This document shows, piece by piece, positions 11,343-13,481 of a stretch of DNA of 13,481 bases. Within the stretch, counting starts at the first letter, position 1. Each line of letters starts with the position of its first letter. Where the stretch lies: contig CACZQA010000006.1 in assembly GCA_902783175.1 (NCBI GenBank), positions 1 through 13,481 of the forward strand, in the 5' to 3' direction. The notes below the pieces were generated by a model. That model saw nothing but the letters and a program-made list of their open reading frames with translations. It did no database searches and was not told the origin of the DNA. The stretch is from an uncultured Coriobacteriaceae bacterium (lineage in GTDB: Bacteria; Actinomycetota; Coriobacteriia; Coriobacteriales; QAMH01). The translations under genes were made by a program, and so were the position numbers.

Positions 11343-13481
11343 TCACGCCCCCGTGAGGTCTTCCGGGTGGCGCGGGAGGATGGGGCGGTTGAAGCGCTTG
11401 AGCAGGTCGTCTTCACTTGCCCCAAGGGCCCACTTCTTAAACGACGCAAAGTCGTCGCGCTCTTCTTGACCCTCACGGTAGCGCACGGAGTCGGAAAGCT
11501 CCATATGCTGCGGGCCCTCGACCATGCGGATCCTGCGCGCGACGCTTTTCCCCTTCGTCTCCAGAAACCCGAGCTCGCGAAAGACCGAGATCCCGCACGA
11601 GACGGCGGATTCGTCCAGGTTCGTGCCCCGGACCAGGCGCCGCGCCTGCTCGGCGAGCTCTGCGTTGCTGACGGCAAAGTCATCCTGCCCGAGGGCCGCG
11701 GCTTCCTTTGCCTGAGCGCGCAGGGCCTTGTACAGCGCGATCATCTGCTCGCGCGAGGGCGCCGACGAGGAAAGGATCTTCTCGTTGATGCGCGCGTCGC
11801 CGTACGAGTACAGCAGGTGCACGGTGGCATCGCGTCCGTCGCGGCCGGCGCGGCCCGACATCTGGTTGAACTCGATGTCGTTGAACGGGAGGTGGAACAG
11901 CGCCACGTGCTCGACATCGGGGATGTCGATGCCCTCGCCGAAGGCACTAGTGGACACGATGACCTGCAGCTCCCCGACGCGAAAGGCATTCTCGATGCGC
12001 TTGCGGTCTGCCTTGGATAGACCAGCGTTGTAGAACGCCACGCGACAGGCGAGCTCGGGCAGGCGCTTGCGCAGCATGCGCGTGAGCTTCATGGACTGCT
12101 CGCGCGAGTTGACGTAGGCGATGCACTTGCCGCCACTCGCCGCGATGCGCGCGAGGTAGTTCTCGCGGTCGCGCAGGTCGCGCTTGTCGTCGATGTGCAG
12201 ATTCTCGCGCACCGTGGGGTCGAGCACGACCCGCTCAATGCCGAGCGTGGAGCAGATGGAGCGCGCCTCGTCGTCTCCGGCGGTCGCGGTGACGGCGAGC
12301 ACGAGCGGGTTGCCCAGCTCTTCGAGCGTCTTCGACAGCCCCGCGTAGGCAGGGCGGTTGCCGGCGCGCGACAGGCCCACGTGGTGTGCCTCGTCGACGA
12401 CCACGAACCCGACGCGTCCGGTGCACGCGAAACGCTCCGCATGGATGGAGAGGAACTCCGGCGTGGTCAAGAGCACGTCGACGCTGCCATCGGCAAGCCC
12501 ACCGAAGACGCGCGTGCGCTCCTCCTCGTCGCTTTCGCCCGTGAGCACGCAGACCTGCAGGCCGAACTTCGAGAAGGCCGTCTGCAGGTGGAAGGCCTGG
12601 TCTGCCACGAGCGCGCGCAGCGGGTACATGAAAATGCTCGCCTTGCCCTGCTTAAGGGCCGTCCGGGCGGCATGCAGGTGGAAGATGAGGGACTTTCCGC
12701 GCCCTGTTGCCATGATGGTGAGCGTCGAGTGCCCCTGGGCGAGGTTCTCGAGCGTCTTTGCCTGGGCAGCGTGCAGCTGATGCGAGCCGATGAGGGCCTC
12801 GCGCAGCCTGTCGTCGAGCTCGTCTGCCGCGACTTCGCCCCAGGCGTCCTTCGTCTGCGCGAGCTGGAGCTGGGAGCCGCTCGCATCCGCTTGGCTCGCC
12901 TCGTCGAGGTCGTCTCTGCGCACGACGATGTTCACGCCGTAGCTGCGGTCCACGACGCCCGGGTCGCGCACGCCCAGCGGGCCGGGGGCGCGCACGTCGT
13001 CGCGGCCCGAGGCATGCTCGGGACCTCCCGTGATTGCCGATACGGCAGCGCTGTAGGGCACGCCCTCGTCCATGACGGCGGCAAGGCGCTTCGCGAGCCT
13101 GCGGTTGAGGAACCCGAGCTGGGTCCCGTCCAGCAGCTCGACTGCAATCGCGTTCTCGTCGAACTCGTTGTAGGGCTGCCGCACGAGCGAAAGCTCCACA
13201 CCTGCCTCGATGCTGGAGAGCACCGCCTGACGGTTCTCGAACGTGACTCCCACGATCTTGGTGTTGAAGCGGGCCATCTGCGTGATGCCGGCGTAATCGC
13301 CCACGTCGGTGATCTCGAGCGCGTGCCCGAACAGCTCGTCGACGCGTTGGCTGATCTCGGTCTTGGGCTCGGCAGCGGGGGCATGGACGAAGATGTCGCG
13401 GGTCATGAGTTTGGCGGTGAAGCGGCCCTGCCACTCGTCGACCGTCGGCTCGAACAGGATGTCGCACGCGGAGTCGCAGGC
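11343..13481 (-). CDS. recJ: RecJ-HIRAN-RecQ-like helicase fusion, C-terminal 712 residues (5' end outside window)
   Basis: The frame is open to the right edge, so the Met at 13406 is internal. Numbering from the first visible residue: 4-32 (DILFEPTVDEWQGRFTAKLMTRDIF) is the typical last strand region of RecJ exonuclease. It is followed by a HIRAN domain (about 75-152: VGVTFENRQ, LVRQPYNEFDENAIAV, LGFLNRRLAKRL) and a charged linker. A RecQ-like superfamily 2 helicase completes the protein: Walker A ATGRGKS (258-264), DEAH (363-366), TATA (398-401), YVNSREQS (456-463), STSAFGEGIDIPD (510-522), QMSGRAGRDGR (540-550). A winged-helix-like tail follows. RecJ (5'-3' single-strand nuclease) and RecQ act together in RecF-pathway resection, so fusing them is logical; HIRAN may bind DNA ends or gaps. 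The nuclease active site (DHH) is outside the window, so that half is inferred from its tail only. Confidence 0.85.
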   Translation of the reverse strand, partial: ACDSACDILFEPTVDEWQGRFTAKLMTRDIFVHAPAAEPKTEISQRVDELFGHALEITDVGDYAGITQMARFNTKIVGVTFENRQAVLSSIEAGVELSLVRQPYNEFDENAIAVELLDGTQLGFLNRRLAKRLAAVMDEGVPYSAAVSAITGGPEHASGRDDVRAPGPLGVRDPGVVDRSYGVNIVVRRDDLDEASQADASGSQLQLAQTKDAWGEVAADELDDRLREALIGSHQLHAAQAKTLENLAQGHSTLTIMATGRGKSLIFHLHAARTALKQGKASIFMYPLRALVADQAFHLQTAFSKFGLQVCVLTGESDEEERTRVFGGLADGSVDVLLTTPEFLSIHAERFACTGRVGFVVVDEAHHVGLSRAGNRPAYAGLSKTLEELGNPLVLAVTATAGDDEARSICSTLGIERVVLDPTVRENLHIDDKRDLRDRENYLARIAASGGKCIAYVNSREQSMKLTRMLRKRLPELACRVAFYNAGLSKADRKRIENAFRVGELQVIVSTSAFGEGIDIPDVEHVALFHLPFNDIEFNQMSGRAGRDGRDATVHLLYSYGDARINEKILSSSAPSREQMIALYKALRAQAKEAAALGQDDFAVSNAELAEQARRLVRGTNLDESAVSCGISVFRELGFLETKGKSVARRIRMVEGPQHMELSDSVRYREGQEERDDFASFKKWALGASEDDLLKRFNRPILPRHPEDLTGA

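Noticed and set aside
13404..13406. Met at 13406 as the start of a separate helicase gene
   Set aside because: No Shine-Dalgarno stands before it and the frame continues upstream into RecJ-like sequence up to the window edge.

Overview
The window is GC-rich actinobacterial chromosome, most like a gut Coriobacteriia/Eggerthellaceae genome. That placement is an inference from codon use, from protein style (the Rel synthetase has the actinobacterial KFNMYQSLHTTV loop) and from the kinds of genes present; no search was run. I see no transposase, integrase, phage gene or CRISPR array.

Left part (1-5473): the 3' end of a SNF2-family helicase reads rightward off the left edge. Facing it is a compact leftward three-gene operon (3681 to 655): a flavoprotein that closely resembles, from memory, the Propionibacterium acnes polyunsaturated fatty acid isomerase (the linoleate to trans-10,cis-12 conjugated linoleate enzyme), then an AMP-forming acyl ligase, then a small stand-alone acyl carrier protein. 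Divergent from it are a GntR/FadR-type regulator and a LysR-type regulator, apparently co-transcribed. The 170-bp AT-rich divergent promoter region holds two identical 11-bp palindromes in opposite orientation (TGGTATTACCA). They resemble FadR-type operators, and one lies in front of each transcription unit. I read this as a self-contained, regulated fatty acid modification locus; it is the most interesting part of the window.

Middle (5474-8227): a membrane-anchored SRPBCC (START-like) protein of unknown ligand reads rightward. It converges, across a strong hairpin, on a DUF4405-type multi-histidine membrane protein with a Gly-Ser linker and a four-cysteine tail. Two tRNA genes follow on the minus strand, Asn (GTT) upstream and Val (CAC) downstream, each with its own terminator-like hairpin. 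The tRNA-Asn promoter is clear.

Right part (8228-13481): housekeeping genes on the minus strand. A RecJ-HIRAN-RecQ-like helicase fusion runs off the right edge. It is followed by the bifunctional (p)ppGpp synthetase/hydrolase Rel and a glyoxalase-II-like metallo-hydrolase, the last two probably one operon.

Many long open frames lie opposite the real genes. They are a by-product of high GC and were left out.
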